This document shows, piece by piece, positions 1 through 13,300 of a stretch of 64,000 nucleotides of DNA. The stretch is from Plazaster borealis. Lineage: Eukaryota > Echinodermata > Asteroidea > Forcipulatida > Labidiasteridae. Position numbers and translations under genes: made by a program. The notes beneath the pieces are model-generated. The model worked only from the letters and a program-made list of their open reading frames with translations, had not been told where the DNA came from and did no database searches. The stretch covers positions 22,925,063 through 22,989,062 of the forward strand of contig CM037472.1 in NCBI GenBank assembly GCA_021014325.1, read 5' to 3'. The first letter of the stretch is position 1; every line of letters begins with the position of its first letter.

Positions 1-3000
1 TACCCATAGAAACCATGGAGAAACCAAGTTGGTGATCAGTACTTTCTCATCATGTACGTGTGCAGTATACTTTTCTGATGCGATGCACACGGAAACTTGT
101 GTTTATAGTTATACTTAATGGTGATGAACAGTGCATGCAAATGTTATTGTTCAAGTTTTATTTGCATTCTATTACAACGCAATGTGCGTAGTATATCCAT
201 TCGCTGTAGCATGTGAAAAGACATAAAACCAAACAGTGCATCATTGAAAAAGTTGCTGTTTACAAGTAATTTGTAAATTGTGTTACTGCCCTCTTTAGGT
301 CATGATCTTTCAAGAATTGAAAAATGAGATTTATTATGAAGCTGAGTAGATGATTCTCTCGCTGTGGTCTGGAATATTTTGTACATGTGGAAACCATAAG
401 GTTAATTTTATGGGTCAAAACTGAGGGGTCAGGTGCAACAAAAGTAGCAGGAAAGAAGCCAAAAGGGCGTATACACAACGCTCACCTGCACAGGCGCCAT
501 GAATTGTGTAAGATGGATGACGTTTGATTTACAGCACCAGAGGGACCATTGTTCCTTAATAGGAGGTTGGGGAAGAGAGGGGGGGGGAATACTGCATTTT
601 ATCAACGCAGCCAAGCTCCAAGTTTCATGTACCAGATGGTTGGTAGTGTGGAAGCGCTCGTCTGGCTCTTTCTTGTCTGGTCTCTGTCTCCCATGATGTA
701 GATTTGTGAAGATGCAGTGGTATTAGAGGCATGAATCCTCAGCCTGCTCTGTGCTTAATTCGTGCACTTGGTGATGCAGAAGCAAATTTGTCTGGGATCT
801 TGGCATCTTCTGAGATCTCTTGGTCTGATTGCATCTCAACTGAACATCTTGTACAGGTGTGCATACTTGTCATGCAAAAGTACACGTACCTGAAACATTG
901 TAAACTAGTTTTAAGTGATCAATATTTTGTTTGTGTCGAGGTGTGCATGTGCAGGAATTAACCCTTGAGATAAAATTCTTTATTCTCAGCATTACTGATA
1001 TTTTTTTCTAAAATGGCGTTCTGTACTGTACCTACTATTCTAGTATGTATGGCGAATCAGAATTCATAACTTTGTACTGTGTATATAATGTTGTTTAATA
1101 CTTTTTGGACTTCCTGGCTGTTTGATTTTGTATGATGCTTTTGCAATATTAACATCAATTTGGTAAAAAGAAAGAAGAAGGGAGTCCTTTTGGGAAATGT
1201 CGTTAGTGTAAACTGCATACAAATTGAACATGCTTCTAGAAAAAGACAAAATCCTACAAGCTTTGAACAGAGAACTTGATATCTGAATTTCAGTTAAAAG
1301 CAAAATTGACGGAGGTTAATTAATCCCCCACAGGATAGACATGCATTAGTCCGCAGTATCTCTCATTGGATTTTGCCCGAAAAGTCTATTACATAGATTC
1401 CTTTATTCGTTCATGAATCTGATGGGATCGAACGCTTGGATTTTGTCTTCTCCCGAGTAAAGACTGAGCAGAAAGTTTGGGTAAAAATTGATGCTGGCAC
1501 GAAGATTACACAGCGCTGACAGACGCAAAAAGCTCTGGAGCCGTCTTGAGTTACCAAGTCATAATATACGGCCACTGGCTGACTTATGGACTCATAAGAC
1601 GTTTTTTAGCGCCGACGCCTTATTTCTTTACGACGCCTGTGCAATACTTTGCAGGAAAAAGCAATCTGGCTTCCTGTTTTAATCAATGGATTTACTGTGG
1701 CAGTCATTTCTGAAGGCATGTATGCATTGACCATGCACTGCCGTCAATGACATGAAAAGGAAACAGTGTGATGAAAGAACAAAAACACAATGTATTTGAC
1801 CAATAGAGACACACAAGAAGTGCAGGTTTTGTGTTGATTTTAAGCATTGTGAAACTGAAAGTCACAATTTAAGTCCATAATTTCATCAAATATGGTTGTG
1901 TTGCAAATAAAGGGAGGGTCATTGTTTTTGCTAAAAGTGCATTCATTCTATTGGCAAACATCGTTGAACAATTTCATCACTTTGGATTTTGATAGTTCAT
2001 AAGGAAGCAGCACTTACTGACTTCATAAAAAATGTACAATGTGGGCCCTACATGTGGTGTGACAACACAATGTGAATGCGTGAAACGTTGAATTTGTAGT
2101 CATCTATTTGTCAAGGACAAGAACAACAGAACTGAAGCGAAGAAATTTCTCAGGAGAATTGGTATGTACAATGCACACATGTTAGTACATGATGGTGCAC
2201 AAACATAATAAAGAAGTAACCAGAAATGACTGTGCTTGACATAAGTTGGCTGTACCATATTGAGGTACAAACGTGTATCTCGGGAGTGTTGCATAGACAA
2301 CTGTGTGAGATCAGTGTAGTGATTTATGTTCCTATTGCAAAATTTGGTCTTCCAAAATTTACAGTGCCAGCAGATTTGTAGAACCAACCAAAGTCTTGTT
2401 CGTTTTTGAAACATGTATAATTTACATGTAACCTTCCTTCAAGTAACTCATGACCTGAGTTTGTGGAAGCCCACACCTACACATCTCCTTTGAGACACAT
2501 CCATCTTGCCCCACCACTTACTTTTGGGTCTTGAACCTCGGTCACATTTGCAATCTAATCATCGATATGGTGTTTTCCTCCACTCACATCAGCTTTCAAT
2601 CAGTACACGCCAGCAGGCATCCTGTGACCTCTTGTTCTATCAAATTTCATCTCCCACACCAATTCCTTCCCTGTTCTTCCCCAACCCTGTATCGATCCTG
2701 TCTGGCTCGGTACATGCCGAAAAAAATGAGTTGAGCTTCCCCCCCAAAATACCAAACTTGTGTTTTTAGATGTCTTTCTTCATTTGTGGCAGTCTGGTTC
2801 AAGGAGGTTGACTGTGTTCTTGTGAATGCCACAGTGTGTGTACGTGCGATGTATTGTTTTCGGCCTAGTGCTTGTTTCTACGGCGGCTGGGGATTAATGC
2901 AGGGATCGAATGCAGAGGATTTGGGATCAGAGAGGGACATAGATGAGGAGGTGGTCTATTGTCGGCTGCCTTCGGTTCCAACATCTGCTGTATGTGGTAA

Positions 3001-4349
3001 CTTCCTGGTGAGTCCGTTGGGGACCTACATGTATCGTTCAACCCGGGTTGGGTCATGCTCTAAGAAGGTGTCAGAAGCTGAGAAACATTTTATCTTTATA
3101 CATGGAAATCTAACATCATGTGTGTGTCCCAACAAGTATGTTTACCCGTAGAGAAAAGGGTGTGGCACCCCCTTGAGGAACTGTCCTACAGGTTTTGTTT
3201 GTCACTGGATCTCAAGTATTTATCCGCTACACTTAATTGTGCTGGCTACATGTACATAAATATTTACTGTTACGATTATACGGGCATTAACGTTTCAAGA
3301 ACTGTTGATCTTATGGATTTAACAAATTAGTGTTGTAATTTATTAATGAGCTGTGAGTGTGTTTTCTTGTACTCATTGTATAGGCCTACATTGTTCTTGT
3401 GTGATGATTCTTTTTTAACATCAATGTATTTAGGTTACACTCGTTTCCCAGTCTGACAACAATTCACGAGAGTATCTGTGTGTGAATGTTCAAACAGTGT
3501 AATGTTTGATTTGGCGTTTGATTGAACATTGTGAAAAAGAATGTTACAAATGTGCATAACACTGTATTTATTAAAATGAGCACACCAACTTACTTTTGAT
3601 CACAAGGACTATGCAAATACATTGAGATTGCATAGGTACAGTGAACCAGTGAGCGAACAGATCACCCTCATGATATATTGACATTTTTCATTTCTGCATA
3701 AGAACCAATAATGTTGTGTGCCTGTTACTTTTGAATGAACCAACTTAAAGATGAACCATGCTCTATGTCAAAAACAAAATCTTCAACACGATGACTTTTG
3801 TGATGGAGTTTACATGTACTAGGTGATGTACATATGGTATGTACACTACATGTTTAGCATACTCTTACAGTTTTGTACTATACGTACATGTTATGTACCA
3901 TGTATTGGAACAGGTGAAGCTTGCGATACCATGGGAACCAGTGTAATGGCAGCACGTTGCTGTTTTTGTATGTTGTGGTGTAACTGTATAGAGTAACTCT
4001 TCAAAATGTGCATAATCTGTGGTGATTAAAATTCCTTTTATGTGGAATTTACAACTACATTATAATGATACTGTCCTTAATTTTTTCCCCAATAATTATT
4101 TCAAAGTCTTCAGTGCAATTTAGTCTAAAAAGGCCATTACTGGTATTAACTACATGTATTTGAAGTTGGTTTTGATATGGAAAATGGATGTGCTTTTTTT
4201 ATTGGCCATGCTTGCGCAACTGTGTGTTCATGTCAACAACAACCAATTCTTCATCGTGATCCTGCATCGAGAATCTTGATTATCCTTTCTGGGGTGGTTT
4301 GTTGCTTCTTAAAATAAAAGACCAATAACTGCCTGATGGGCGTAAACAA

Positions 4350-4747
4350 CATATTATGATATGTCCAGTTGTTACACTACCACTTTTCAGAACCACCACA
4401 ACGCATACAGGAATTATCCCCATGGTGTTACTGCAAACCGTACTATAAAATACCAGATTACCAGACAAAACATTGTTATTAACAGTGTTCTAAAAAAAGG
4501 AGAGAATATTAGTTGTGTTTTGTACTTGTACAGCACTTGTACATCGATGTTCGTAAACAAAATTTAAGATATCCAGTTGTTAACTACCAGTCCTTTTGAG
4601 AACCACCACAAAATTTAGAGGGATTATTTTGGTGTTGTTTCCGGCAATAAAATACTAGAGGAATAGATAAAACAATGTTATTACCAGCCTACTGTTAAAA
4701 ATGGAGAGAAGATTGGTTCAGACTAATATACCGGTACTTGTACAGGC
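4350..4747 (+). repeat. Diverged direct duplication, about 200 bp per unit
   Basis: Two head-to-tail copies start near 4358 and 4567 with ATATCCAGTTGTTA-like sequence followed by AGAACCACCACAA. Both continue through an AAAACAATGTTATTA-like segment and end near a TTGTACAG motif. The copies have many substitutions and small indels, so the duplication is old. It lies in non-coding DNA. Confidence 0.6.
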
Positions 4748-4896
4748 CTGATACTTTGTAAGGGCAAGGCAACCTTTCCTGTAGTAAAGGGCATCTTAAG
4801 GAGGGCATTTTAAATTTCTATTGGAACATTTTAAGAGGCACCAAGGCAATGGCCAGGGGCATGGAGGCAGTTCTCTGTTGCCTCTGTCTAAGGCCT
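4745..4896 (+). repeat. MITE-like repeat, AGGCCTGATA family, copy 1
   Basis: A segment of about 150 bp bounded by AGGCCT motifs, with the internal order AAGGGCAAGG, a T-rich run, AAGGGCAT, GGCACCAAGGCAATGGCCAGGGGCA and GCCTCTGTC. Two more copies with the same order lie at 10783-10934 and 14718-14904. Confidence 0.6.
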
Positions 4897-5162
4897 CAAT
4901 GATCATGAACATTTGCAATAAATACAAACACGTGTCACAGTTTTGTGCATGTTATGATATATTGTATGTTCCTTTCATAGTAGTGAACGAAATAATACAT
5001 GAATGTACTTTTGTACGATAAAAAGCAATGACAAAAATAAATGCAAATATCAGATGTGCACATATGAAAAAATCAAATTCAAAGGGTGTATTATGTACTT
5101 CAACAATAAAAACAAATTTTCAGCAATACAGACATTTTGCTGATCACTTGTGTCTCAATTTG

Positions 5163-5520
5163 TGGCGTGTCGTGGCAGAGCGGTTAAGAGCACCAAGCTC
5201 TGGTGTTTCTGATCAGCAGAGTGTGGGTTCGAGTTCCGGTCGTGGCACTTGTGTCCTTCAGCTAGATACTTTACCATAATTGCTTTGTCCTTCAGATGGG
5301 ACATTAAGCTGTAGGTCCCGTGTACTAGGATTGGTAGTGCACGTAAAAGAACCCGGTTCACTTATCATCGTTAAGAACCCACTCTCTGTTTACTTATTGT
5401 GGAAGAGTATGGGTTAACCCCGGTGTTTCTGGTTCACGTAGCAAGCACCCTTGTTTACAGGTTTCTTCTGGCTTGCGAGCTACAGTGTTTAATTTCCTTA
5501 CCAGAAAAAATATATAATAA
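5163..5520 (+). repeat. tRNA-derived SINE, family 1, copy 1
   Basis: The head reads GGCGTGTCGTGGCAGAGCGG and carries a box A-like GTGGCAGAGCGGTTAAGAG and a box B-like GGTTCGAGTTCC, as in tRNA genes. It is followed by a tRNA-unrelated body (ATAATTGCTTTGTCCTTC, ATGGGACATTAAGC) and an A-rich tail. Copies with the same head lie at 32698 and 34403. The 32698 copy also shares this body. Confidence 0.8.
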
Positions 5521-5552
5521 TAAACAAATACAACTAATAAATATGTGTTGAC

Positions 5553-5690
5553 AGGGGTGGTTAAATCAGCCCTACTTCTAATGCGTTATTGCTCACAGTA
5601 CACCATGTGACCTTAAAAGGACCTTTGTGAATATTTAAGTTGTGACCAAAATAAAATTTAGGAAGTCGGCTTTGAACTTGCATACAGTAC
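5553..5690 (-). repeat. Dispersed repeat, reverse copy of 13452-13640
   Basis: Read on the - strand, this stretch matches the + strand at 13452-13640: CAAGTTCAAAG, GACTTCC, TTTTGGTCACAACTT, TTCACAAAGGTC and TTTTAAGGTCAC occur in the same order. The repeat class is not known. Confidence 0.6.
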
Positions 5691-6419
5691 ATGCCTTAAC
5701 TGAAGCCATTGGTTCTAGAATTTGTATTTATGCAATTAAAAAAACAAAATAGTAATTTACAGCTTAAAATGTGTGGTATTACCAGAGCTGCCAATGCTCT
5801 CTGATTCTGCAGAAAGTTCCCTGAAAGTAAACCAATCGTTCCATGTTCTGATGAACAAATTTGAAAGTGTCCCTGATTATGGAAATGTTTTCTCTATTAT
5901 GTTGAATGTAAATTCTAAATATCTCCCTGATTGTTGTACAATGATTGCAAGATGCAAATGTTGACAGCTCTGCGTTACACATATTTAATACAGGGTATTT
6001 CTACGACAAACCCATTCATTGTGATTATCCCTGACGGACAAAAAAAACCTTAACTTAGAATACATCGGTCCTTATATAATGTACATGAACATCTTTCCCT
6101 TTCATTGTTGGAGGATTATATTGATTTTTTTTTTACAGAGCATATGTTTTCAGCCAATAGTTTTTTTTATTGGGACAGCGGTATGGATTTTTGTACATAC
6201 GCTCTACAAAGCAAATTCCATTAACCTGTATTCTATGGGGGTTGGAATTGGATTTTAGCTTTGAACTTGAGACTATTGATATTCAGTTGATGTTTGCAGA
6301 CACAAATAAATGGCTGTGACTCTGCGGAGTGAACATCATCTTGGAGAATGGAACAAATCGTACTGACGTGTAATTTTTGTATTTTTTCCAATAATTATAT
6401 AAATGTTATATTTTGCAGT

Positions 6420-6655
6420 GGGGTTAAAGAATATTATTTGTGTGTTTACCAACACACCGATGTGTGTTAAGCACTAGTAAACTCAGTACTTTCCTGAGTC
6501 CTGTGGAATTTTTGTTGTTGCTATATTTCTCGGGTGAGATTCGAACCCATGACATTTGCAATTCTAGAGTAGATGTCTTACCACTAGACTACCGAGCTTG
6601 CCCGGTAGCTAGAGGCAGTTCTAATCATATTTTAGCAGTGGGTACTGCAATGATT
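6420..6655 (-). repeat. tRNA-derived SINE, family 2, copy 1
   Basis: On the - strand it has a tRNA-like head, with GCTCGGTAGTCTAGTGGTAA as a box A-like stretch and GGGTTCGAATCTC as box B, followed by a non-tRNA body. The same arrangement occurs at 19556-19860. Confidence 0.75.
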
Positions 6656-7192
6656 CTTTTCAATATAATAATTGTAAATCTATGTACGTCACCCCCCCCC
6701 CCTTTCCCCAAAAACATATATAAGAAGGAAAATAAAACAGATCATTTGAGAGTGGATCACAAGGAACTCCTGTTTAAAAATTCATGTGGACATGTACCCA
6801 AATTGAGACCATTAGTCGTTGGTCAATATTGTTCAGAAACTTCATTCTACTTTTTTCCTAATTAATCTACTCCTCATTTATCTCACCAAGCATTGAAATC
6901 TAACTGATTTCATGTAAGAACATTAGGCAGACACCATGTGTAAGTACAAGTACTGTACATGTACATACAAAAGAACAGCAGACACAATTACCACAAAATA
7001 TGCCTGGATGTTTGTCCAAGTTTCCTATAATTGGTCCATTGAAAGGTAACCCAGTTTCAAGGCCCGTATCCCAGCAGGCTTGGTACATGTATATGAGCTG
7101 TTTAGACACCCCCACCTCCTCGGAGGCAAAGGTTAAGTGACTGACATGCTAAAGAAAAAAAATGTTTTTTTCCCCTCCCTCTATGTCTCCAG

Positions 7193-7336
7193 ATACCACC
7201 CGGTGTAGACCTGTCACTGACTGAGCTCCAGGACATGGCTACCAGGCAACAGCATCAAATTGAGTCTCAGCAACAGACGCTGGTTGCTAAGCAACAACGA
7301 CTCAAGTTCCTGAAGCAACAAGAAGTGAAACAGCAG
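7193..7336 (+). CDS. TP53BP2: ASPP exon (first one visible)
   Basis: A 144-base exon between a TCTCCAG acceptor and a CAG|GTGAGA donor, in phase 0. It encodes [15 protein letters not shown] followed by a Q-rich helix with [10 protein letters not shown], closely matching the DLTLAELQEM...RLKFLKQQ segment of vertebrate ASPP2. An ATG inside the exon is not the gene start, because the reading frame is open from the acceptor. Confidence 0.9.
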
Positions 7337-10300
7337 GTGAGAAAAAGGCGGGGCAAGGAGTTTGGGGGGGGCAGGGAGGAGTGCATAGACAGAGGACATT
7401 CAAAGTGCATCAAGTAGGATGGGCTGATTTTGAATGTAGGAAAAGTACTGGAGAGATGACAATCGGCCTTGATGGACCAGTCATGAACCATGGTCTACCT
7501 GGGCCCAATTTCATAGAGCTGCTTATGCAGAAAATACTGCATAAACAATTTGTGCTTAGCAAAAATAAGCATGATACCAGCCACAGGTTGTACATGTGAG
7601 ATGGTATTTTGGCTGGTAACCTCATTCTGGTAAGCATAATTTTGTTGTGCTTCGCTACTTTTTGTGCTTAAGCACAGATGGTTCAATTTATTCTTTGTCT
7701 TCCCTGAGCATTATATGTTCATCTATTGTAGACGGGCATATGTTTGGCCTCAGTTGGTTAAAAGCAACATGAGATGCCGTTCACATGGTATTTGTTGACC
7801 CTGGTGTGACAGATTCCTAACTTGGGTTCCCGTTGTTGAATTCCATTGTTAGCAGCCATCTTGGCAAAACGGCTGGTTATTCGTTTTTGGGGGACATCCC
7901 ATTGATTCATTCAGATTGTATTCTTTTGCTGCTAATTTAAAGGGAAGGTATACATTTGGTAATCACAAAAGGGCAATAAAAACCTACTCGGTTAGAAGTG
8001 CAGCAGCTTTCGATAGTATAAAACATTTTGAGAATCATTTCACTTTGAAGTAATGTGGGAAAAAGATATCAGTTTTTATCCCCAAAATTTGAATTTGAGA
8101 AACGGTACTGTCAGATACTTTTCTCAGATTGTGTATTCCAATTACGGATTATTCTTCCTGCATGGACATAACCGCTCTCAAAAGCGCGACAAAAACAAAA
8201 ACGATTGTTTTAATTGGATTAAAACAATCGAACGGTTCCAAAAATCAAAGGTATACTTTCCCTTAAAGGATGATTGTTGTTATTTTTTACAGTCTTGCAA
8301 AACAAATCAACCAATGGAATTAGTTTTAAATTGAATATCCTTCTCAGACACTTGATTTTTAAATCAACTAAATAAACGTCGAGTAATTATGTCCACAGTG
8401 TCAAAATATCATTCAACTCGATAATTAATAGAATATTTTGAATGCCAATTACATGATGTCATCCAGGAAACATTGAAACACAAACACACATTGAGTACAA
8501 ATTAGTTTAGCCCGTGAATTCCAAAGGTTGGGCCTTTTATTCTGTTTGAGTAATAACCATTGTACGGCAGCGTACAGTACCTAATAATCACGAGTGCATC
8601 CCAGTATGTTGAGTGCTTCAGGCTGCGTGTTTTTTTTTTATTAAGCACCAGGAAATAGCAGCCCTTAATCCCAATCACTGGGAACAAATCACCCCAGACT
8701 CGACTGGCCTTGTTTCAGAATTGACAATGCCCCAGTGAACTCTGCACGGTGTTGAGGGCCTGCGTTGTTGATGACTGGGACTGGCAGTGGAGGTGCAAGG
8801 GCTGTTGTGTTGGATGGTGTGTTGAAGGCTTTCATTTCCAATTGAAACAAAATGGTATACATTCAGACATGCAGCTGTCTATTGTCCACAGTGTGCTGCG
8901 TACCATAAAAAACACAACCTTCTCAAGGCTAACATTTTGTGTTGGTTCCCCCCACCCTCCAACAGTTTAGATTTGGGTCGCATTTCTGAATGTGTAACAT
9001 GAAGCGTTTTCTCTTTCTTAGAGTTTGCTGTATATATTAAAAGCCGTAGCGTTTTAATTGGCTGTTTGGTCCTCAATGTAATAAATCCTTCCAGAAATTA
9101 ATCAAATTGAAGTGGTTGATTGATTGCAATTGTTGAAAATGGTTGTATATCTTGGAGCTGATAACATAATCATCTGATGGTAGGCTGACCTACATGTGCA
9201 CACGTGTACATTATTCATGTAGTTCTAGATTGTTATTAATTCATTTCAGTGATTTACTACATGTAGGATCCTTCCTCACTCTTAACAAAATCCAACACCA
9301 TATGGTAAACTCAGCACCCAAACTATTATGGTGGTGCACTCTTGGTGGTGCGCTCTTGATCCCATGTAAAATATATCTAGTCTAACAGAATCAAACAAAC
9401 CATGCAGTTGGATTTTGAAGGGCTGGTATGGTAGGGTTAATGGATGTTACAATTATACTGTATTGTACAAATAAGGATACTCAATTTATGCCTAGTTGGT
9501 TTTTTTTTTTATAGATTAGTTTTGTTTGTTTGTTTGTAATGTTTTTGAGGGTTTTTTTTATATAGTTTTTTTGTGGTCATTTTTTTTTTTTTTTTTTTTG
9601 GGGGGGGGGGTGGGAAACTTCATTTGTTTTGGACATGGTTGCTCAGTATACCGATATGTCACTCATGGAAATTTGAGATTTGGGGTTTGCTTATTTTATT
9701 TTGTTTTGTCCTTGGCTTCTTTGTACAAGTTGGCACAATGGCATTTCTCAAGCCAGTGTAAACAATACTTTGATTACTTCAAGTTCATACTTTCCAGCAG
9801 TATGTTATTGTGACAGCACTAGTGGTTTTTAAGAAAATACAACACTGCTAACATGTGTAAATTGACACAGTGTGGAGGCTCCTGGTTCTGTTATATAAAT
9901 TTGCGTTAGTGTCTGTGTTATGTCTTGCAATGTTGACCTTATACAAGGTGTATAAACCCTAATAATCAGACAACTAGTGATTTCATGTTCCTGTGATCCT
10001 CACAAGGTCTTTAAGATTACATTCTTGTGTGTTGTGCTGACCTCGGTTGTCACTCATATTAAGAGAAGTAGAACTTTTTGTGATTGTACATGTACCTCCA
10101 ATGCATGTTCTCACATACACTTCTAAGCTGGGTTTTAAAAAAAAATTTGCCCAGAACAAAAACTGCCCCAGGTTGTGTTGTTTTGAAGACATGGACATTT
10201 TGTATGGCGTTGTGTTGTAAAAACACTGAAATGGAAAGAAAATCCAAACTCCAGTTTACATTACAACTTCTTATTGAAATGGTTAACACGATTCTGGAAT

Positions 10301-13300
10301 TTTTTCTGTTGATATTGCCTCAAACTACATGTAATAGCAATAGATAGTTCCCAATACACAATTTTTTTTACAGGCAACTTGGGTTTTTGCTCTTAGCTGT
10401 GTCAAGCGTTCAAATTTGTCAATGCAGCGAAGTGGTTCAATGACCAATCATGCAGGATTTTGATCAGACTCCTGTGTGCCACATGCAATATTTACACATA
10501 AAGCATATTTGTGCGTTCACAAAATTATTATAATCGCCTGTAAAGATGGCCGACTATGCACTGTGTGATGTCAAGTTGGGACTTAGAAGAGAAAAACTAT
10601 CTCCCCCAATTTATTTTTTACACTATTGTATGTTAAATAATCGGTGTACATGTCAATGAACTTAGAAGGCTCAATCTTTCAGAAAATGGTGTACATTACA
10701 TTCATGCTCAGAACCTTTTAAGCAGATCATCCGACAGCGGCCTTCGTGGTCCAATCATCTCTTCTCCAGTACATGTTTATGCAGGCCTGATACATGAAGT
10801 TCGTTCATGTAAGGGCAAGGCATTTTTTTCTTAGCAAAGGGCGCTTTGCACTGGCAGATTTCAAGGGGCATCAAGGTAAATAACCAGGAGCATGGCGGCA
10901 CTTGCTTCTTTTGCCTCCATGAACTATCAGGCCTGTGTATGCTTTACACTCCCTGGCCTATATTTGGGGTTAATTTAAAGCCTAAGAAAACAGTTTCTTA
11001 GTCTAACAGTTGCTTTAGCATAGGTAATCCCCCTTTAAAGATGTAGAAGAGCTTTTATAGTGTGAAATGAGGAAAAGAATTGAACTTATACTTTGGAAAT
11101 GTCATAGGCATAGATTTGGCCTGACTCAGATTTGACGAACCTTTTCATGCACTCCAGAAGCAGGGTCTTTACACAATTGACATTAAATTCTTATGAAAAT
11201 TCCCTGAGCTAGCATTTCAATTGTCACCATGGCTGACTAGCCTCAGGCTTCATACCACTTAGCACCCTGGCAGGGGTTTAAGACATTTGAAACTGCTCCG
11301 GACAAAAAAATACATTCAAAGTGGGTCATGAAACTCTCTGACAATAAAGCACTATGCTGGGGGAGAGGAAAGAGCTGTGCTGGGCTAATCGCACCAAGTA
11401 ATGGTTCAATTTTCAAGTATTTATGGGTGAGCTGTGACCCAAAGAAAGAAAAAAGATATTGAATTGCCATTCTTGATGCTGGATATCGCTACATGATATC
11501 CATGAAGAAAGTCAAGTGTGCACACGGTGCAGTATACTGTACGTGGGGAGCCTTGACTTTGTGCGGTGCCCCTGGTGGCAAATGGCCTTGGAGATTTTTA
11601 ATTGGCCTTGCCAACAGTAGCATCCACCGCTTTGAGAATCCACAGGGTTTCTCAGCTCCACACAGGCTGTTGTTTGTCTTGACGGAGGGGGAAAAAATCG
11701 AAAAATGTAGCTTTCTGTCAAAACATCTGAACATGCATAAATGCATGCTTGGATGCCTTACACTATACAGTGAACTGACAGAAAAAATTATATCAAAGGC
11801 CAGAAATATTTGGCCGGTGCTCTTTAAGCTAAAATGGTGCAGTGAGGCATTGGTTTTGATGGGACTGCCAGTGCAGTCGGGTTGTTCTTGATAAACAAGT
11901 GACTCACACGGAAAGGCAATATTTGTAGACAATAACTCTAACTTCATGGACGCTATTACCCTTCATCCTGTGCAGTACCTACAAAGCCAAATTTGTGTAG
12001 CATTTTTTTGAACTCTTGACTATTGAATATTTAACTATTTGAACGTGAAATAACAATAATAGCAAAGAAACAAGCACAAAAAACCCCCAACATAAATAGG
12101 GTCATTAGGGGAAATTTTGACATTTTGCATCATCTGAAAAATTAAAATTTATAACATTTAAATTAACAGATTGCATTCCTGCTGGTATTTTTGGATGGTT
12201 GTTGAAGTAGGACACGATTGACGTGGAGGGCAATTCTATTCAGTTTAAATTGCATCATGGCTCCATCCAGGAATTATTTAGTTGCCAAGGAGGCAAGTGA
12301 GGATAGTGAAATGAGTTTAAAGAGTCTCTCTCATGCATTAGACAAGAGAAACTGAACCAGGATCCTAATTTTGTAGTGGTTTCATGGTTGGGAAAACATC
12401 TCGTTCAGTTTTGACAGGTGCTGGGCTCGGAAGCAGGGACACTTAACTTCCCAGTCAGACTGACGCTTTGTGCTCAAAACGCAAACCTAATTTGGCCTGG
12501 TTATGAAATCATGTACAGTTGAGTGAGAGGAAACAAAATATATCAAAGAAATAAGACCCGCGAGAAGCTTGGGAACATGTCGAAAAGCCATTAATACGAC
12601 AAGGTTATCTACGTGATTTGCACTGCAGTTTGCAATAATGGATGCCATGGATCCCTAAAGCGGGCTGTTTGAGATGTTTTAAGATTTTGTTTCTGTGATG
12701 GTGATTGACTATGATTGGTCATGTGTGAGATGCATGGACGCATACTGTATAGCTGCTTTAAATCATCGAGAAAGTGGCGACAATGAACACGCTGCCAGAA
12801 GGGAAAGCTCAAGAGATGATATTAAGGGACAGATTTATTATAGTCGAAATAATCAGGCAGAAAGACGTGGATCATATTACACGGTACCAAGTTCCCCCCT
12901 TAAACCTACTCCGTGTTAAGTGCTTCATTATATAAACCCAAGGTACAACCATGTCCAATTCTTTCTTGTGAATTTTTTTTTTGGTTTGGTGATATCTTTT
13001 CAATAGCAAATGGCAGCAGAGGACGAGCGCTTGCGACATCTGCGAGACAAAGTGGACGCCCAGGAGCAGAAGCTTCGCAAGCTACGGTCCCTGAGGGGTC
13101 AGGCCGACTCTGCCAAGAGCTCTAATCACTCACTGTGTAAGTGGCTTCATTCATACAGCCAGTGCTGTTTCTTTGAGTGTGCTCAAACTGTAGTTTATTT
13201 AAGATTTTGCAACTTCGAGTGCTTGTAACAATTCAGTAAATTTATTAGCTTGAAAGCCTTTCAGTTTAAAGCAGTTGAGTGCACGTCCTGTATATTAAGT

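Larger units (their letters stand above)
1..7192. other. Upstream region or 5' intron of the ASPP gene
   Basis: No exon could be supported here. The first recognisable ASPP exon starts at 7193 in phase 0, so the N-terminal RA-like domain exons must lie upstream of the window or be too diverged to see. The stretch is AT-rich and holds dispersed repeats: a direct tandem duplication (4350-4747), a MITE-like repeat (4745-4896), a tRNA-derived SINE (5163-5520), a dispersed repeat (5553-5690) and a second SINE in reverse orientation (6420-6655). Open frames such as 2786-3151 (121 codons) show no family motif. Confidence 0.5.
7337..13006 (+). other. ASPP intron, 5.7 kb
   Basis: No exon was recognised. 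The proteins of the flanking exons join without a gap relative to vertebrate ASPP2. The intron holds palindromic MITEs (7501-7672, 7937-8266), a poly-T/poly-G tract (9575-9615) and a MITE-like repeat (10783-10934). An overlapping pair of open frames at 11489-11947 has no recognisable motif and is not called. Confidence 0.7.

Noticed and set aside
2786..3151. 121-codon frame upstream of the first ASPP exon
   Set aside because: No similarity to the ASPP RA domain or to any family I know, and no supporting splice signals. Chance frame.
5163..5250. tRNA-like sequence with box A and box B
   Set aside because: Acceptor stem does not pair, the body continues into non-tRNA sequence with an A-rich tail, and the same head recurs elsewhere. 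It is a SINE head, not a tRNA gene. The same applies to 6535-6610, 19680-19760, 32698 and 34403.
9526..9813. Frames running through the poly-T/poly-G tract
   Set aside because: They encode homopolymer Phe/Gly runs with no motif.
11489..11947. 152-codon frame (-) overlapped by a 132-codon frame (+)
   Set aside because: Both frames lie in an intron, lack recognisable motifs and mirror each other, as expected by chance.
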